Position numbers and translations under genes: made by a program. 36,219 nucleotides of DNA, from contig JAJRQY010000149.1 of the NCBI GenBank assembly GCA_024280015.1, positions 1 to 36,219 on the forward strand, given 5' to 3'. This document shows, piece after piece, positions 22,839-32,020 of this stretch. Source of the stretch: Actinomycetes bacterium (GTDB lineage Bacteria > Actinomycetota > Acidimicrobiia > Acidimicrobiales > SZUA-35). The notes beneath the pieces were generated by a model that saw nothing but the letters and a program-made list of their open reading frames with translations, was not told the origin of the DNA and did no database searches. Positions within the stretch are counted from its first letter, which is position 1. Each line of letters starts with the position of its first letter.

Positions 22839-23875
22839 GGGGAACTTGTGCCTTGGGTGCTCCGAAACTTCTCCATCAGGTGCCGCCCAGCAGTGATTGG
22901 GGCGAAGCGGGGTTCCTCTCCTGGTGCCAGGCAGGACGGCAAGCACTCGATGGTCGCATCCCAGTTGGCGTTATGGAAGAAGGCCATCGAGAAGCGATCA
23001 GCGGGAGCGGCTTCAGTCGGCGGGAGTGCAACGCGGTGAACGGTGCTCTGCCAACGTCCGTTGGTCCAGCGGGCCAAGGCGTCGCCGACGTTGACAACAT
23101 AGGCATTGCTGATTACCTCTACTGGGTACCAAATACCGTCAACGCCTTTGACCTCGAGCCCATCGACCTGTTTCGTCTGGCTCATTGGGAAGTGGACTTG
23201 GTCCGTGCTCAAGACGCTGGGCTGTTGTCGTAGCAAGGTGAGTGTGCCGTAGTCGGTGTGGGCACCGGCACGAAGCTGACCAGGCTTGGGACTGATCTGC
23301 CCTTGAGCTGGGTAGTGGAGACACCGCAAGGCCGATGGGTGTTGGTCAATTAGGGGAACGAAGTAGTGCTCGTCCAGACCAAGGCCAACGGCCATGGCCG
23401 CCATGATTCGTTCGGTCAATGAGGCCAGTTGCTGATAGTGATCTTCCAGGGTTGGTTGGAGGTCCGGGAGCGAAGATGGCCAGCGATTGTCCGAGAAAAT
23501 GAAGGCAGCGGTTTCATCGTCATTCCAATTGCTTGGGCGGAGACCTGGCCCGACCGAGAACGTTTCTTTCAGGTCTGGCGGAGTGACCTCACCCACGCTT
23601 GCCGCCAGCCGCTCAGCTTGAAATGGGCCATAACCGTAGGCTTCGCCGGTGGCAATTGAGCACCGTTCTTTTTCGTGCTCGGGCAGGGCGAAGAACTCTT
23701 GCGCCAGGGTCCAAGCTGATGCTTCGAGTTTCGGATCCAAACCGTGCCCGACGATCTGGCAGAAGCCAATACTGGAATACGCCGCGTCCAGGGCTGATCC
23801 AACGGTGCCCAGATCGTCGGAGAGATTGACAATGGGAATCTCGATGGCCGGGGACGGTGTGTCTTGGTCCTGCAT
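22835..23875 (-). CDS. 2-oxoglutarate/Fe(II) dioxygenase, isopenicillin N synthase-like
   Basis: A 346-residue soluble oxygenase of the 2OG-Fe(II) family. The N-terminal DIOX_N region (IPIVNLSD, SSIGFCQIVGHG) spans about 12-120. The double-stranded beta-helix core has iron ligands His206, Asp208 (AHTDYGTLTLL) and His280 (STVHRV), and the 2-oxoglutarate/Ser anchor Arg294-x-Ser296 (RFSMAFF). Between the HxD strand and the next core strand there are about 17 extra residues (near 219-236). Such enzymes hydroxylate or desaturate small molecules; the substrate is unknown. The ATG at 23875 is the first in frame. It converges with the SulP gene, with 17 bp between stops. Confidence 0.88.
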   Translation of the reverse strand: MQDQDTPSPAIEIPIVNLSDDLGTVGSALDAAYSSIGFCQIVGHGLDPKLEASAWTLAQEFFALPEHEKERCSIATGEAYGYGPFQAERLAASVGEVTPPDLKETFSVGPGLRPSNWNDDETAAFIFSDNRWPSSLPDLQPTLEDHYQQLASLTERIMAAMAVGLGLDEHYFVPLIDQHPSALRCLHYPAQGQISPKPGQLRAGAHTDYGTLTLLRQQPSVLSTDQVHFPMSQTKQVDGLEVKGVDGIWYPVEVISNAYVVNVGDALARWTNGRWQSTVHRVALPPTEAAPADRFSMAFFHNANWDATIECLPSCLAPGEEPRFAPITAGRHLMEKFRSTQGTSSP

Positions 23876-24029
23876 CAGTGTCGCCTGCCTTGTTGCTCAC
23901 TTGAGATCACCAGATGACCCTAGGTCACCGGCCGAGTTCGGGTCGATTCCCGGGCCGCCTTCGTGGATAGGCCGAGTCTGCTTCGACGTCTTGACTGTGG
24001 GTCGGGGGGAGGGATGGGAGGTAACGGTC

Positions 24030-24059
24030 TTGACAACCAACTGTGCTGGGCCCTGTACT
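24030..24059 (+). promoter_or_regulatory. Sigma-70-like promoter for the fatty-acid-hydroxylase-like gene
   Basis: TTGACA (24030-24035), an 18-base spacer and TGTACT (24054-24059) form a good housekeeping promoter. Transcription would begin near 24065-24067, about 6 bases before the ATG at 24072, giving a near-leaderless mRNA. That agrees with the absence of a ribosome site and supports that start codon. The rest of 23876-24029 shows nothing else. Confidence 0.55.
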
Positions 24060-24071
24060 AGTTCAGTGGTC

Positions 24072-24746
24072 ATGATTGAGTCCGGTCCCCGATCTGATGA
24101 GTTGGGATGCAAACGTGAAGTCGTGATGACCTATTTCTCGGCCGGTTCGCCCCGCATCCTGGTGGTGGTTGCCGTTGTGCTGATGGTTTGGCGCCTCAGT
24201 CTTGGCCGGTGGGGGTTGGGTGATGGTCTGATGGTGCTTTGCACCTTGTTCCTCACGGGATCGGTGGAGTGGGTCATCCACCGATTCTTGCTGCATGCTC
24301 CAGAAGAGTCCTTTCGCATGCGCAGGCTCAAGACCGGAGTTGGCCATCACAAGCATCACCTTGACCCGCCTGATCTGGACTGGATCCTGCTCGATCCAGT
24401 CGATGCCGCGGTGTTCTTGGTCATGTTCTCTGGATTCACTGCGGCCTGGTCGGTTCCGCTCTTGTCGGTGTTGGGGCTTCCGCTCCTTCCTGGGTTTGCT
24501 TCGGCCTTCACCTTGGCAGCGTTGGGCTTGGCTCACTATGAATGGGTGCACCTCCTGGTCCACACCAGGTACCGGCCAGCATCTCGCTACTACTCTCGGT
24601 TGGCCCGCAATCACCGTCTCCATCACTATCGAAATGAGCACTATTGGCTCGGCGTCACGTCGAACTCCGGTGATCGGATTCTACGCACCTTGCCTGCGAG
24701 TAAGTCTGATGTTCCCCAGTCGGCTACAGCCCGCTCCCTCACTTGA
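24072..24746 (+). CDS. Fatty acid hydroxylase / sterol desaturase-like membrane protein
   Basis: A 224-residue membrane protein of the fatty acid hydroxylase superfamily (sterol desaturase, beta-carotene hydroxylase). Four hydrophobic stretches alternate with histidine clusters that bind a di-iron centre: HRFLLH (70-75), HHKHH (92-96), H155/H160/H164 (AHYEWVHLLVH) and HRLHH (181-185). These follow the H-x(3-4)-H and H-x(2-3)-HH patterns of the family. The enzyme would hydroxylate a lipid or carotenoid using O2. The start at 24072 is supported by the promoter just upstream; ATG 24126 would also give a working protein lacking 18 residues. No carotenoid genes are in the window. Confidence 0.85.
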   Translation: MIESGPRSDELGCKREVVMTYFSAGSPRILVVVAVVLMVWRLSLGRWGLGDGLMVLCTLFLTGSVEWVIHRFLLHAPEESFRMRRLKTGVGHHKHHLDPPDLDWILLDPVDAAVFLVMFSGFTAAWSVPLLSVLGLPLLPGFASAFTLAALGLAHYEWVHLLVHTRYRPASRYYSRLARNHRLHHYRNEHYWLGVTSNSGDRILRTLPASKSDVPQSATARSLT

Positions 24747-24821
24747 GAGTCGTGGCCCGAGGGTGAGGTTTGGGACTGGCTCTGCAACAGTCCTTCCTTC
24801 GTGTGTCAGGCAAGGTGCCTG

Positions 24822-25601
24822 ATGCTGGATGAAACCGTGCGCTTTGGTGAAACCGTGCTTCGGACCAAGACCTGGGGAGCAGGTGCGCCCGAGATCATTC
24901 TGCTCCACGATGGCTTGGGGTCGATCAGCCAATGGCGAGATCTGCCAGAAGAGATTGCGACCCAGACGGGCAAGACTGTGCTGGCCTATGACCGTCCTGG
25001 CCATGGGACATCCAGACCAGCACCAGATGGGGCGTGGCCAGCGGACTGGATGGCAGAACAGGCGGTAGTACTCGATCGGCTGCTGGCCGCTTTGAGCATC
25101 GAACGGCCAGTTCTGATCGGCCATTCCGATGGTGGCTCGATCGCATTGCTGCTTGCGGCCAAGGAACCGAAGCGAGTTGGGTCAGTGATTGCGCTCGCCG
25201 CACACAGCTTTGTCGAGCCGACATGCACCGATGCCATTTCCACTCTGCGTCAGGACCCACATCTATTGTTGGCGGCCCTGGCTCGACACCATGATGACGC
25301 AGCAGCAGTTTTTGAAGCCTGGAGCAATGGTGGGCTTCGATCGGAGTTTCAGAGCTGGGACATTCGCCCGCTCCTGGCCGAGGTCCAGTGTCCGGTCCTG
25401 GTTGTTCAGGGCGGTGAGGACGAATTCGCAACAGAAGCCATGTATGAACAGACTCTGGCTGCCCTCGGATCAAGCGCTCTGCTTCAAGGGAAACTCTTGC
25501 CCGGTGTACGCCATGGATTGCCCCGAGAGAAGCCGGACCTTGTGCTCAAGCTTGTTGTTGATTTCCTCTCGATGGTGAGTCCTACTTCTCCATCTTCCTA
25601 A
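24822..25601 (+). CDS. Alpha/beta hydrolase
   Basis: A 259-residue alpha/beta hydrolase. The oxyanion region is LLHDGLGS (27-34), the nucleophile is Ser102 in GHSDGGS, the acid is Asp200 (GGED) and the base is His231 (VRHGLP). DRPGHGTSRP (57-66) is the conserved loop after strand 4. It probably cleaves an ester, lactone or C-C bond, but the substrate is not clear. AAGG about 6 bases before the ATG at 24822 favours this start over a GTG at 24801. The 3' end overlaps the convergent ABC permease gene by 20 bases. Confidence 0.9.
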   Translation: MLDETVRFGETVLRTKTWGAGAPEIILLHDGLGSISQWRDLPEEIATQTGKTVLAYDRPGHGTSRPAPDGAWPADWMAEQAVVLDRLLAALSIERPVLIGHSDGGSIALLLAAKEPKRVGSVIALAAHSFVEPTCTDAISTLRQDPHLLLAALARHHDDAAAVFEAWSNGGLRSEFQSWDIRPLLAEVQCPVLVVQGGEDEFATEAMYEQTLAALGSSALLQGKLLPGVRHGLPREKPDLVLKLVVDFLSMVSPTSPSS

Positions 25602-26409
25602 ACCCGCTGACAGCGAAAAGGCCTAACCCGGAGACGACCAGAATTGCGGCAACCAGCCCAGGCCAGGTCAGTTCCCAAGTCACCCCACCAAGGAATCCTT
25701 GACGGGCCATTCGCAGCAGGTTGGTCGTCGGGTTCACCCGAGCGGCCCCATGGAGCCAGCCCCTCATGACCGCCAACGGAACCTGGCCAATGGAGAGGAA
25801 AAGGGTAGCGAAGATTCCAACCTGAACCAGTCCGAGCGAGCGTTGGGTTTGCATACGAAAGACCACACCCAAGGCCCATAAACCACTCATGATTGAAACC
25901 GTTGCACTAGTGAATGCCAGTATCAATAGCCCGAGCACCCCGGGAAAATCGGCTCCGAGTAGTAGCCCGAGGGGTAGGACGGTGAGGAAGGGAAAGCTGG
26001 AGCGAACAATTGATGTTCCCACTGGCCCTAAAATGAGCGACGCTCGGCTACTTGGCGCCAAGAGGAGTCGGTCATAGAACCCGGTTTCGATGTCACGTGC
26101 AGTGCTGAACCCGGTTCCAATTCCGGCGAATGCCGCTCCTTGCACACAGGCGTAGGGCACAAACCAATTGAAAATGTTGTCGGTTGGAAAGCCTGGAATG
26201 TTGGTGATGGCTGAGTATGAGCCGGTGAAGGCGATCATGAAGAAGACTGGCATCAGGAGGATGGGTACGAGGGCTGAAGGGACGCGGGTGATCGCGACCA
26301 GGCTGCGACGAACCAGTGCGCGGGCAACGGGACCGACCCGAACATGGAGTTCGGGACCAAGAGCTGTTTGCTGAACGTTTGTCGTTCTGGTTGGGGTCGA
26401 AGCGCTCAT
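25582..26409 (-). CDS. ABC-2 type exporter permease (second of two)
   Basis: A 275-residue permease with about six membrane helices (near 45-63, 85-105, 122-145, 155-180, 192-210, 247-268) and the ABC-2 signature region RDIETGFYDRLLLAPSSR (about 105-122). It lies last in a three-gene ABC exporter operon and overlaps the preceding permease by ATGA (26406-26409). It and its partner likely form a heterodimer driven by the ATPase at 27261-28202. The family (DrrB-like) exports drugs or lipids; the cargo is unknown. Confidence 0.9.
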   Translation of the reverse strand: MSASTPTRTTNVQQTALGPELHVRVGPVARALVRRSLVAITRVPSALVPILLMPVFFMIAFTGSYSAITNIPGFPTDNIFNWFVPYACVQGAAFAGIGTGFSTARDIETGFYDRLLLAPSSRASLILGPVGTSIVRSSFPFLTVLPLGLLLGADFPGVLGLLILAFTSATVSIMSGLWALGVVFRMQTQRSLGLVQVGIFATLFLSIGQVPLAVMRGWLHGAARVNPTTNLLRMARQGFLGGVTWELTWPGLVAAILVVSGLGLFAVSGFRKMEK

Positions 26410-27254
26410 GATGCGTCGGCCAGTCGACTTCGAAGTTGGCTCAAGGCCAAGCCAATCATGATGCTGGCAAAGGCGATGGCAATCACGAACCCCTTCGTTG
26501 CCTCGCCCAGGTCGAAACCTTGCAGGACCTGGTGGCGTGAAGCATCAATGACAAGACTGATCGGGTTGTACTGAGCAATAGTCTTGTAGGTTCCGGACAT
26601 GGTTTCGACCGGGAAGAACGCACTGGACATGAACAAGAGAATGAAGATGAGTGGGAAAGAGTTTCCAACGGCTTCGGCTGAGCCAGTTTTGAGACCGATA
26701 GCTGCTCCGTAACCTCCGACACCAATGGCCATGATGGTTGAGAGCAGGACCATGACAAGCATGCCCGCTAGCCCACCATTGACCTTGGCTCCAAAGAGCG
26801 TGAATACCGCGATGTACAGGACTGTGATTCCGGCTCCGAACGTTGCGGCGCCAGCCAGACGCGACACCAGGATTGAAACCCGGGAAACTGGCGAGGCTAG
26901 GAGTCGGTCCATGAATCCGTTTTCGATGTCAAGGGCGAGGTCGGTTGAGGCGGTGATTGACCCAAACAAGGTGCCTTGCAGGATGGTCCCGGCCATGAGG
27001 AACTGGAGGAAGCTGTCGGCGTCGGGGAAACCGGGCAACGAGGTGGAACGGCTGAATGCAGAAGCAGAAACGGCGGTGATCAGCAAGGGGAAGGCGGCTC
27101 CAACAACCCAGTTGGAGGGTTGTCGATAGAAGCCGACGATGGCCCGCCTGGACATGGCAAGGAAGGCGCCGATGCCTGCTTGGCCCGAATCATGCCCGGA
27201 CACGATGGCTTTCTTGGGAATTGTTGATGAGGGGTCGATTGGGAGATCAGTCAT
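26406..27254 (-). CDS. ABC-2 type exporter permease (first of two)
   Basis: A 282-residue permease paralogous to its downstream neighbour, with the matching LDIENGFMDRLLASPVSR segment (about 107-124) and six predicted membrane helices. The first 30 residues are a soluble, non-conserved tail. ATG at 27254 lies 6 bases after the ATPase stop. Two different permeases with one ATPase gene suggest a heterodimeric membrane channel. Confidence 0.9.
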   Translation of the reverse strand: MTDLPIDPSSTIPKKAIVSGHDSGQAGIGAFLAMSRRAIVGFYRQPSNWVVGAAFPLLITAVSASAFSRSTSLPGFPDADSFLQFLMAGTILQGTLFGSITASTDLALDIENGFMDRLLASPVSRVSILVSRLAGAATFGAGITVLYIAVFTLFGAKVNGGLAGMLVMVLLSTIMAIGVGGYGAAIGLKTGSAEAVGNSFPLIFILLFMSSAFFPVETMSGTYKTIAQYNPISLVIDASRHQVLQGFDLGEATKGFVIAIAFASIMIGLALSQLRSRLADAS

Positions 27255-27260
27255 GGGGGA

Positions 27261-28202
27261 CTACTCCGCCTGGCCTTCGAGGCGACGGCCTGTCGCTTCG
27301 GCGAACACATCATCAAGGCTTGGTGCATCCAGTTCCATATGGAGCACGCTGACGTTGGCTTCATCCAGAGCTCGCACCACATCAGTGAGGCGGCTGGCGC
27401 CTTTGTCGAGCCCGATTGCTAGGCGCCCTTCGCGGGCAGGTCGTTGCTCGCCGAATCGTCCGAGAACCTCATTGGCAGTGCCGAACTGATCGGGTGAGAC
27501 GTCGATCCGCAGGGTTGGTGAGCCAACGGCAGCTTTCAACTCAGCCGGGGTTCCTTCTCGGACAATGAGACCGCCATCGATGATGCCGACCCGGTGGGCA
27601 AGCTCGTCTGCTTCTTCCAGATACTGGGTGGTGAGGAAGACGGTCGTTCCTTCGGTGTTGAGCCGGCGCACTTCTTCCCACAGGTTGAGGCGACTGCTGG
27701 GGTCCAACCCCGTGGTTGGCTCGTCCAGAAATAGAACTGCCGGTTGATGCAAGAGCGACATTGCAAGATCGAGACGCCGTCGCATACCGCCGGAATAGGT
27801 TTGTACTCGGCGATCACCGGCGTCGGTGAGGCCGACTCGGTCCAGCAGTTCGCGTCCGCGTTCTTTGCCTTCCTTACGACCAAGGCCGTGCAGGGTTGCC
27901 TGCAGGTGGAGCAACTCATTGCCCGTCATGAGCGGATCGATAGCAGCATCTTGGAGGGCAACCCCGATGCGTCGCCGGACCTCGTCCGCCTCGGTTGCAA
28001 CATCGAAGCCAGCAACCCTTGCCCGGCCGGCCGATGGCTTCAAGAGGGTTGTCAACATCCGAACCATGGTTGACTTACCGGCCCCGTTTGGACCGAGGAA
28101 GCCGTAGATCTCGCCTTGCGAAACGGAGAGATCCACCCCGCAAACGGCTTCGATATCGCCAAAGCTTCGACGGAGTCCGTTGGCTTCGATAGGTGATTCC
28201 AT
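27261..28202 (-). CDS. ABC exporter ATP-binding protein, DrrA-like
   Basis: A 313-residue ATPase, first gene of the exporter operon. Walker A is GPNGAGKST (37-45), the signature is YSGGMRRRLDLA (136-147), and Walker B VLFLDEP (156-162) is followed by TTGLDPSSR. The C-terminal 80 residues match the DrrA-type domain of daunorubicin-resistance exporters. Unlike the ATPase at 566-1498, its signature is canonical. An ATP-driven efflux role is well supported; the exported compound is not known. Confidence 0.93.
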   Translation of the reverse strand: MESPIEANGLRRSFGDIEAVCGVDLSVSQGEIYGFLGPNGAGKSTMVRMLTTLLKPSAGRARVAGFDVATEADEVRRRIGVALQDAAIDPLMTGNELLHLQATLHGLGRKEGKERGRELLDRVGLTDAGDRRVQTYSGGMRRRLDLAMSLLHQPAVLFLDEPTTGLDPSSRLNLWEEVRRLNTEGTTVFLTTQYLEEADELAHRVGIIDGGLIVREGTPAELKAAVGSPTLRIDVSPDQFGTANEVLGRFGEQRPAREGRLAIGLDKGASRLTDVVRALDEANVSVLHMELDAPSLDDVFAEATGRRLEGQAE

Positions 28203-28286
28203 CGGCTTGGTCTACCAGCGGTTCAGCGCTTCGCCAAAGCTTCTGATAATTCGGACCCGATGGAGGACGGTTGTGAGGGAGGTGTG

Positions 28287-30101
28287 CTATTGCTTGCCGA
28301 CGCTGACGAGGCGGTCAAGCTGGTGAGCAACTGCTCCAAGTTCGGTTGACGCTGAGGCGACTCGGACGGAAGTATCTGAGGTTTGGCGGGTGGCTTCGGC
28401 AACATTGCCAATGGCATCAGCAATGCTGGTTGTGCTCTGGGAGGCTTCGGCCATGCTGCGAACAACTTCGCTGGTTGTTGCCGACTGTTCTTCGACCGCG
28501 GAGGCAATGGTGATCTGTAGCTCGGCGATGCGGTCGATGACTTCAGTAATGCCACCAATGGCGGCGACCGCGGTCTCCGAGTCACCTTGGATCTGAGCGA
28601 TCTTGGCGGAAATGTCCTCGGTGGCAGTTGAAGTCTGTTTGGCCAGCTCCTTGACCTCGTTGGCCACAACAGCGAATCCCTTGCCGGCTTCCCCAGCACG
28701 AGCGGCTTCGATGGTGGCGTTGAGGGCAAGCAGATTGGTTTGTTCAGCAATGGATGAAATGACCTCGACAACTTCGCCAATCTCGACGCTGGATGCGCCA
28801 AGCTTCTCGATCTGATCGTTGGTGGTACTGGCGGTGACGACAGCCTCGCGTGCTACCTCGGTGGCGTGAGCTGCCGAGTCAGCAATCTCTCGGACCGCCT
28901 CGGACATTTGTTCCATGGCGATGCTCACCGAGTCAACACCGTGGGCCAGGTCTCCAGCCTCTCGGGCTAGTGACTCTGCTTCGGCGGAGGCGCCAGCAGA
29001 TATGGACGCCATGTCGTAGCTGAGCTTGCCAAGGACATCAGAAGATGTGTACACCGACTCGACCGAAGGCTCCATCTGGACAGCTATTCGTCCGGAGATG
29101 AATCGGGCGAACCCGGCGATGAGCAGGGCAGTAAGTCCGGTGGCCAGCAGGATCTGGTTTCGTAGGGTGCCAGCGGTGGCATAGGCCTCGGCTTTGTCTT
29201 CTTGAACCAACATCCACCAGCCATATGCCTCGAAGTTATAGGCACCGCCAGAGTGGGAGAAGGCCGTGACGTTTTCGCCTTCGTCGTTGTATCCCTCTTC
29301 GCCGTCATGAGGAATTGCCTGGTCGCCGGAGAACATATTGGTGGTCAGAATTTCGCTGCGATCTGAGGAGTATAGAACAAGTCCGTCCTGGTCCAGAAGG
29401 TGCAGGGCGATGCTGTCGGCGCCAACGTCATGCAGGGTGTTCTTGGCTTCTTCAACAATGTCGCCAAGGACGCGGTCAAAGCTGGCCAGGTTCAGCCAGA
29501 CCCGCTGGGCTTGACCATTGCTTCCATACACCGGAGCGGAGAAGGGGAGGACGAGACCGCTTCCGCCAACACTGCTGGACACGTCGTTTCGTTCAAGGTC
29601 GGAGTAGAACGATTGCGCTTCGCCAATGGATCCGTCGGCTACTGCGTCAAACCAGTCCTGGCCACGAACGCTGGTGCCGACCAGGTCATTGAGAGCACTG
29701 GTTTCGGTTCCGGAAAAATCGACGGTGGTTACGGCAACAATCTCGCCCGAATCGATGTCGGCCAGGATCATGGCGTCATAGATGCCGTAGGTGACCATGT
29801 AGAAGTTCATGGCTTCGGTGGCTTCGGCTGCAGAACCACTAGCGCTCGGATTGAAAGCGAAGGCTTGCACATCGCCGTAGCGTTCGAACAGGTTTCGGTC
29901 GATCTTGTGGTTGGTGTCGATGGCAGCGGCTTCTAGCCGTTGTCCGGACGCTTCGGCCAACGAAGCCTTGCTTAGCTGGTAGGCGAGCAGACCCAAGGCC
30001 AGCATTGGAACAAGACCGGCGACGAGAAGGGCGCGAGTCAGGGTCGTCCCAATCTTCTTCTGGCTTGAGTACACAGATTTTGAGGTCTTGGCGAAACGCA
30101 T
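28287..30101 (-). CDS. Methyl-accepting chemotaxis protein with extracytoplasmic Cache-type sensor
   Basis: A 604-residue transmembrane chemoreceptor. The first membrane helix is at about 24-43, an extracytoplasmic dCache-like sensor spans about 45-308 ([47 protein letters not shown]), and the second helix is at about 316-336. The signalling coiled coil follows without an obvious HAMP motif. The hairpin tip is intact, with [20 protein letters not shown] near 455-475, so it should bind CheA/CheW. There is no C-terminal CheR-binding pentapeptide. ATG at 30101 was chosen; a TTG at 30125 is an alternative. No other chemotaxis gene is in the window. Confidence 0.92.
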   Translation of the reverse strand: MRFAKTSKSVYSSQKKIGTTLTRALLVAGLVPMLALGLLAYQLSKASLAEASGQRLEAAAIDTNHKIDRNLFERYGDVQAFAFNPSASGSAAEATEAMNFYMVTYGIYDAMILADIDSGEIVAVTTVDFSGTETSALNDLVGTSVRGQDWFDAVADGSIGEAQSFYSDLERNDVSSSVGGSGLVLPFSAPVYGSNGQAQRVWLNLASFDRVLGDIVEEAKNTLHDVGADSIALHLLDQDGLVLYSSDRSEILTTNMFSGDQAIPHDGEEGYNDEGENVTAFSHSGGAYNFEAYGWWMLVQEDKAEAYATAGTLRNQILLATGLTALLIAGFARFISGRIAVQMEPSVESVYTSSDVLGKLSYDMASISAGASAEAESLAREAGDLAHGVDSVSIAMEQMSEAVREIADSAAHATEVAREAVVTASTTNDQIEKLGASSVEIGEVVEVISSIAEQTNLLALNATIEAARAGEAGKGFAVVANEVKELAKQTSTATEDISAKIAQIQGDSETAVAAIGGITEVIDRIAELQITIASAVEEQSATTSEVVRSMAEASQSTTSIADAIGNVAEATRQTSDTSVRVASASTELGAVAHQLDRLVSVGKQ

Positions 30102-30213
30102 GATCGGAGTCTCGGTTCGATTCAAGGTTTAATGAGGGTTGGAACCGACTTGCTCTGTCGGAGAAGAGTTGAGCCTCACGACAACGTCGCTGATTGATGT
30201 CTAGGCTTGCCGG

Positions 30214-31101
30214 ATGTTCAGCAACTCTCCGCGCCGGTTCGATTTCGGCAATAGTCAAGAGCCGTGGTTCCGAATTGGCACGCTTGACATTGGCTCAGCG
30301 GGGGTCGTGAGCCTGCTCGTAATTGTTGGAATGTTCCTCCTGGCCCTCGGTGGACCGAGCGATGTTGTAACCAATGTGCTGGAGTTCTCAGGAACCGAGG
30401 TTGGCCGCGGTCAGGTCTGGCGGCTGGTGACCTGGTTCATTCCTAATAGCATCAGCCTTTGGACGATCATTTCGGCCGTGATGATCTTCTTCCTCGGATC
30501 AAGAATCGAGGGTACGTTGGGGCGAGTGAGGATGGCCAAGTTCCTTCTTGTTCTTATCCTGATTCCTTCGATCCTTGCCTCGCTGTTGCACGCAGTTGGC
30601 CTTGGCTTCCGCTACGACGTAATTTTTGGGGCTCAACTCGTCAGCTCAGCCCTTTTTTATACCTTCGTGGCCTACATGCCCGGCGTTCGATTCTTTTTCG
30701 GCATCCCAGGCTGGGTTTTTGCTCTTGTCTTCTTCACCCTTGAAGCCTTGTCCTACCTCAGCACTCGCGACGTCGAGCCGTTGTTGTTTTTGGTCTTGCG
30801 AGTCGGAGGGACGTTAATGGCAGCAAAGGCGTTCGGCCTGGCCAACTCGGTCGAGTGGATTCCTGATCTTCGAAAGGTCGGAATCTCCGGCGAGGAACGA
30901 CCTGCTTCGCCCCGAAAACGGCGGGGGCGGCACTCGAAGAAGGGTGTTTCTCGCCCCATGGTTGCTGTCGACTCCAGCTTTGAGGAGATGGGCATTGATG
31001 AGATCCTCGATCAGATCTCGGCCTTTGGCATGGATAGTCTCAACTCGGCCCAGCGCAAGAAACTTGATGCATATTCAAAGGGACGAAAGAAGGGCTCCTA
31101 G
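30214..31101 (+). CDS. Rhomboid-family membrane protein, probably catalytically inactive
   Basis: A 295-residue protein with six predicted membrane helices in the rhomboid arrangement: WRLVTWFIP (69-77), GSRIEG (95-100) at the L1 region and a glycine-rich last helix. The catalytic GxSG is replaced by GAQL (139-142), and the His of the last helix is missing (RVGGTLMAAKAFG). It therefore cannot be a serine protease in the usual way and is better called a pseudo-rhomboid. The cytoplasmic C-terminal tail is basic and ends with a short helical domain (DEILDQISAFGMDSLN, about 261-276) like that seen in many actinobacterial rhomboids. It may bind or route membrane proteins. Confidence 0.8.
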   Translation: MFSNSPRRFDFGNSQEPWFRIGTLDIGSAGVVSLLVIVGMFLLALGGPSDVVTNVLEFSGTEVGRGQVWRLVTWFIPNSISLWTIISAVMIFFLGSRIEGTLGRVRMAKFLLVLILIPSILASLLHAVGLGFRYDVIFGAQLVSSALFYTFVAYMPGVRFFFGIPGWVFALVFFTLEALSYLSTRDVEPLLFLVLRVGGTLMAAKAFGLANSVEWIPDLRKVGISGEERPASPRKRRGRHSKKGVSRPMVAVDSSFEEMGIDEILDQISAFGMDSLNSAQRKKLDAYSKGRKKGS

Positions 31102-31928
31102 CCCTGGTTATTCGTGATGCTGGTTTCCGCAGGCCTTTTCCCGTCGGACCAGAGGACCGGAAACAGTTCGTGGTCCATGGGTGCTCCAACTTCTAAATGG
31201 TCTTGCAGGCCGGCGAAAGGGGGCGATGTGAGCCACGGCCTTGGAGCGTGAACCATGTCATCGCCCAGGTACCGGATCGACAGGACTCGGCGGCGGTTCA
31301 AGCCATCGACTCCGCCTGCCCCATGGACCGTCAACATGTTGAAGAAGACGGCATCCCCTGGCTCCAGCTCCCACCCAGTGACTGGCCATTGCTCTGGATC
31401 GGCGGCGAAGTCTGGCATTTCGGCCAAGGATCCTTCTGGAAACCATGAGGCGTGCCCGTCAAGGAAGGTCCTAGGCATGAACCAGGGCCCCCGATGCGTG
31501 CCAGCAATGAATTCCAGGGTGGATGAGCGAGGCACCGGGTCGACGGGCAGCCACATCGATGTGTTCTGGAAACCATCGACGTTGTAGTAGGGCTGGTCTT
31601 GATGCCAAGGGGTTCGCTGTTTTGTGCCGGGTTCCTTGACCAAAACATGGTCGTGGTAGAGCCGGATGGTGTTCGACTGGGTGAGCTCGGCGGCTATGGC
31701 GGCGGCCGGTGATTGGCGGACAAAGCGCTCCATGGCGGGAATTCGCTGCCAGGAGCAAAAGTCCTCGATGAAGGCACCGTCGCTTTCGCTGCTTGCTCGC
31801 TTGGCCAACGATGAAAGATCAGCGAGGTTGGCCTCAATGGCATTGCTGGCCAACTCGATGTCCCCAGCGGAGAAGAGACGCCGAATGCAGACTGCCCCAT
31901 CACGTTCGTAGTCACCTTCAATGAACAT
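31098..31928 (-). CDS. Phytanoyl-CoA dioxygenase (PhyH) family oxygenase
   Basis: A 276-residue Fe(II)/2-oxoglutarate oxygenase of the PhyH family. The iron site is HQD in TPWHQDQPYYN (about 115-125) together with the distal His in VHGAGG near 201. The 2OG-binding Arg is expected in RRRVLSIRYLG nearby. Typical N-terminal phrasing (YERDGAVCIRRLF) starts just after the ATG at 31928; a longer GTG start at 31997 has no ribosome site. PhyH enzymes hydroxylate fatty acyl groups or small metabolites. The gene is divergent from the flavin oxidoreductase, with 92 bp between them, and its stop overlaps the rhomboid gene by 4 bases. Confidence 0.88.
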   Translation of the reverse strand: MFIEGDYERDGAVCIRRLFSAGDIELASNAIEANLADLSSLAKRASSESDGAFIEDFCSWQRIPAMERFVRQSPAAAIAAELTQSNTIRLYHDHVLVKEPGTKQRTPWHQDQPYYNVDGFQNTSMWLPVDPVPRSSTLEFIAGTHRGPWFMPRTFLDGHASWFPEGSLAEMPDFAADPEQWPVTGWELEPGDAVFFNMLTVHGAGGVDGLNRRRVLSIRYLGDDMVHAPRPWLTSPPFAGLQDHLEVGAPMDHELFPVLWSDGKRPAETSITNNQG

Positions 31929-32020
31929 GAACTGATGATAGGGATGAACACTGGCAAGTGACCAGAATTGGACAGGTAGCAGAATCGACGGCGTCACGGT
32001 TCTTGGTGGACAATGGTCTG

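Noticed and set aside
23930-23962. tRNA T-arm-like sequence (GGGTCGATTCCC flanked by G and C runs)
   Set aside because: The loop lacks the TTC of a T-loop and no acceptor, D or anticodon arm can be placed around it.
28223-28801. Long minus-strand open frame with Pro/Ser-rich translation
   Set aside because: It lies in another frame of the chemoreceptor gene, has low-complexity composition and no motif; a shadow of high-GC coding sequence.
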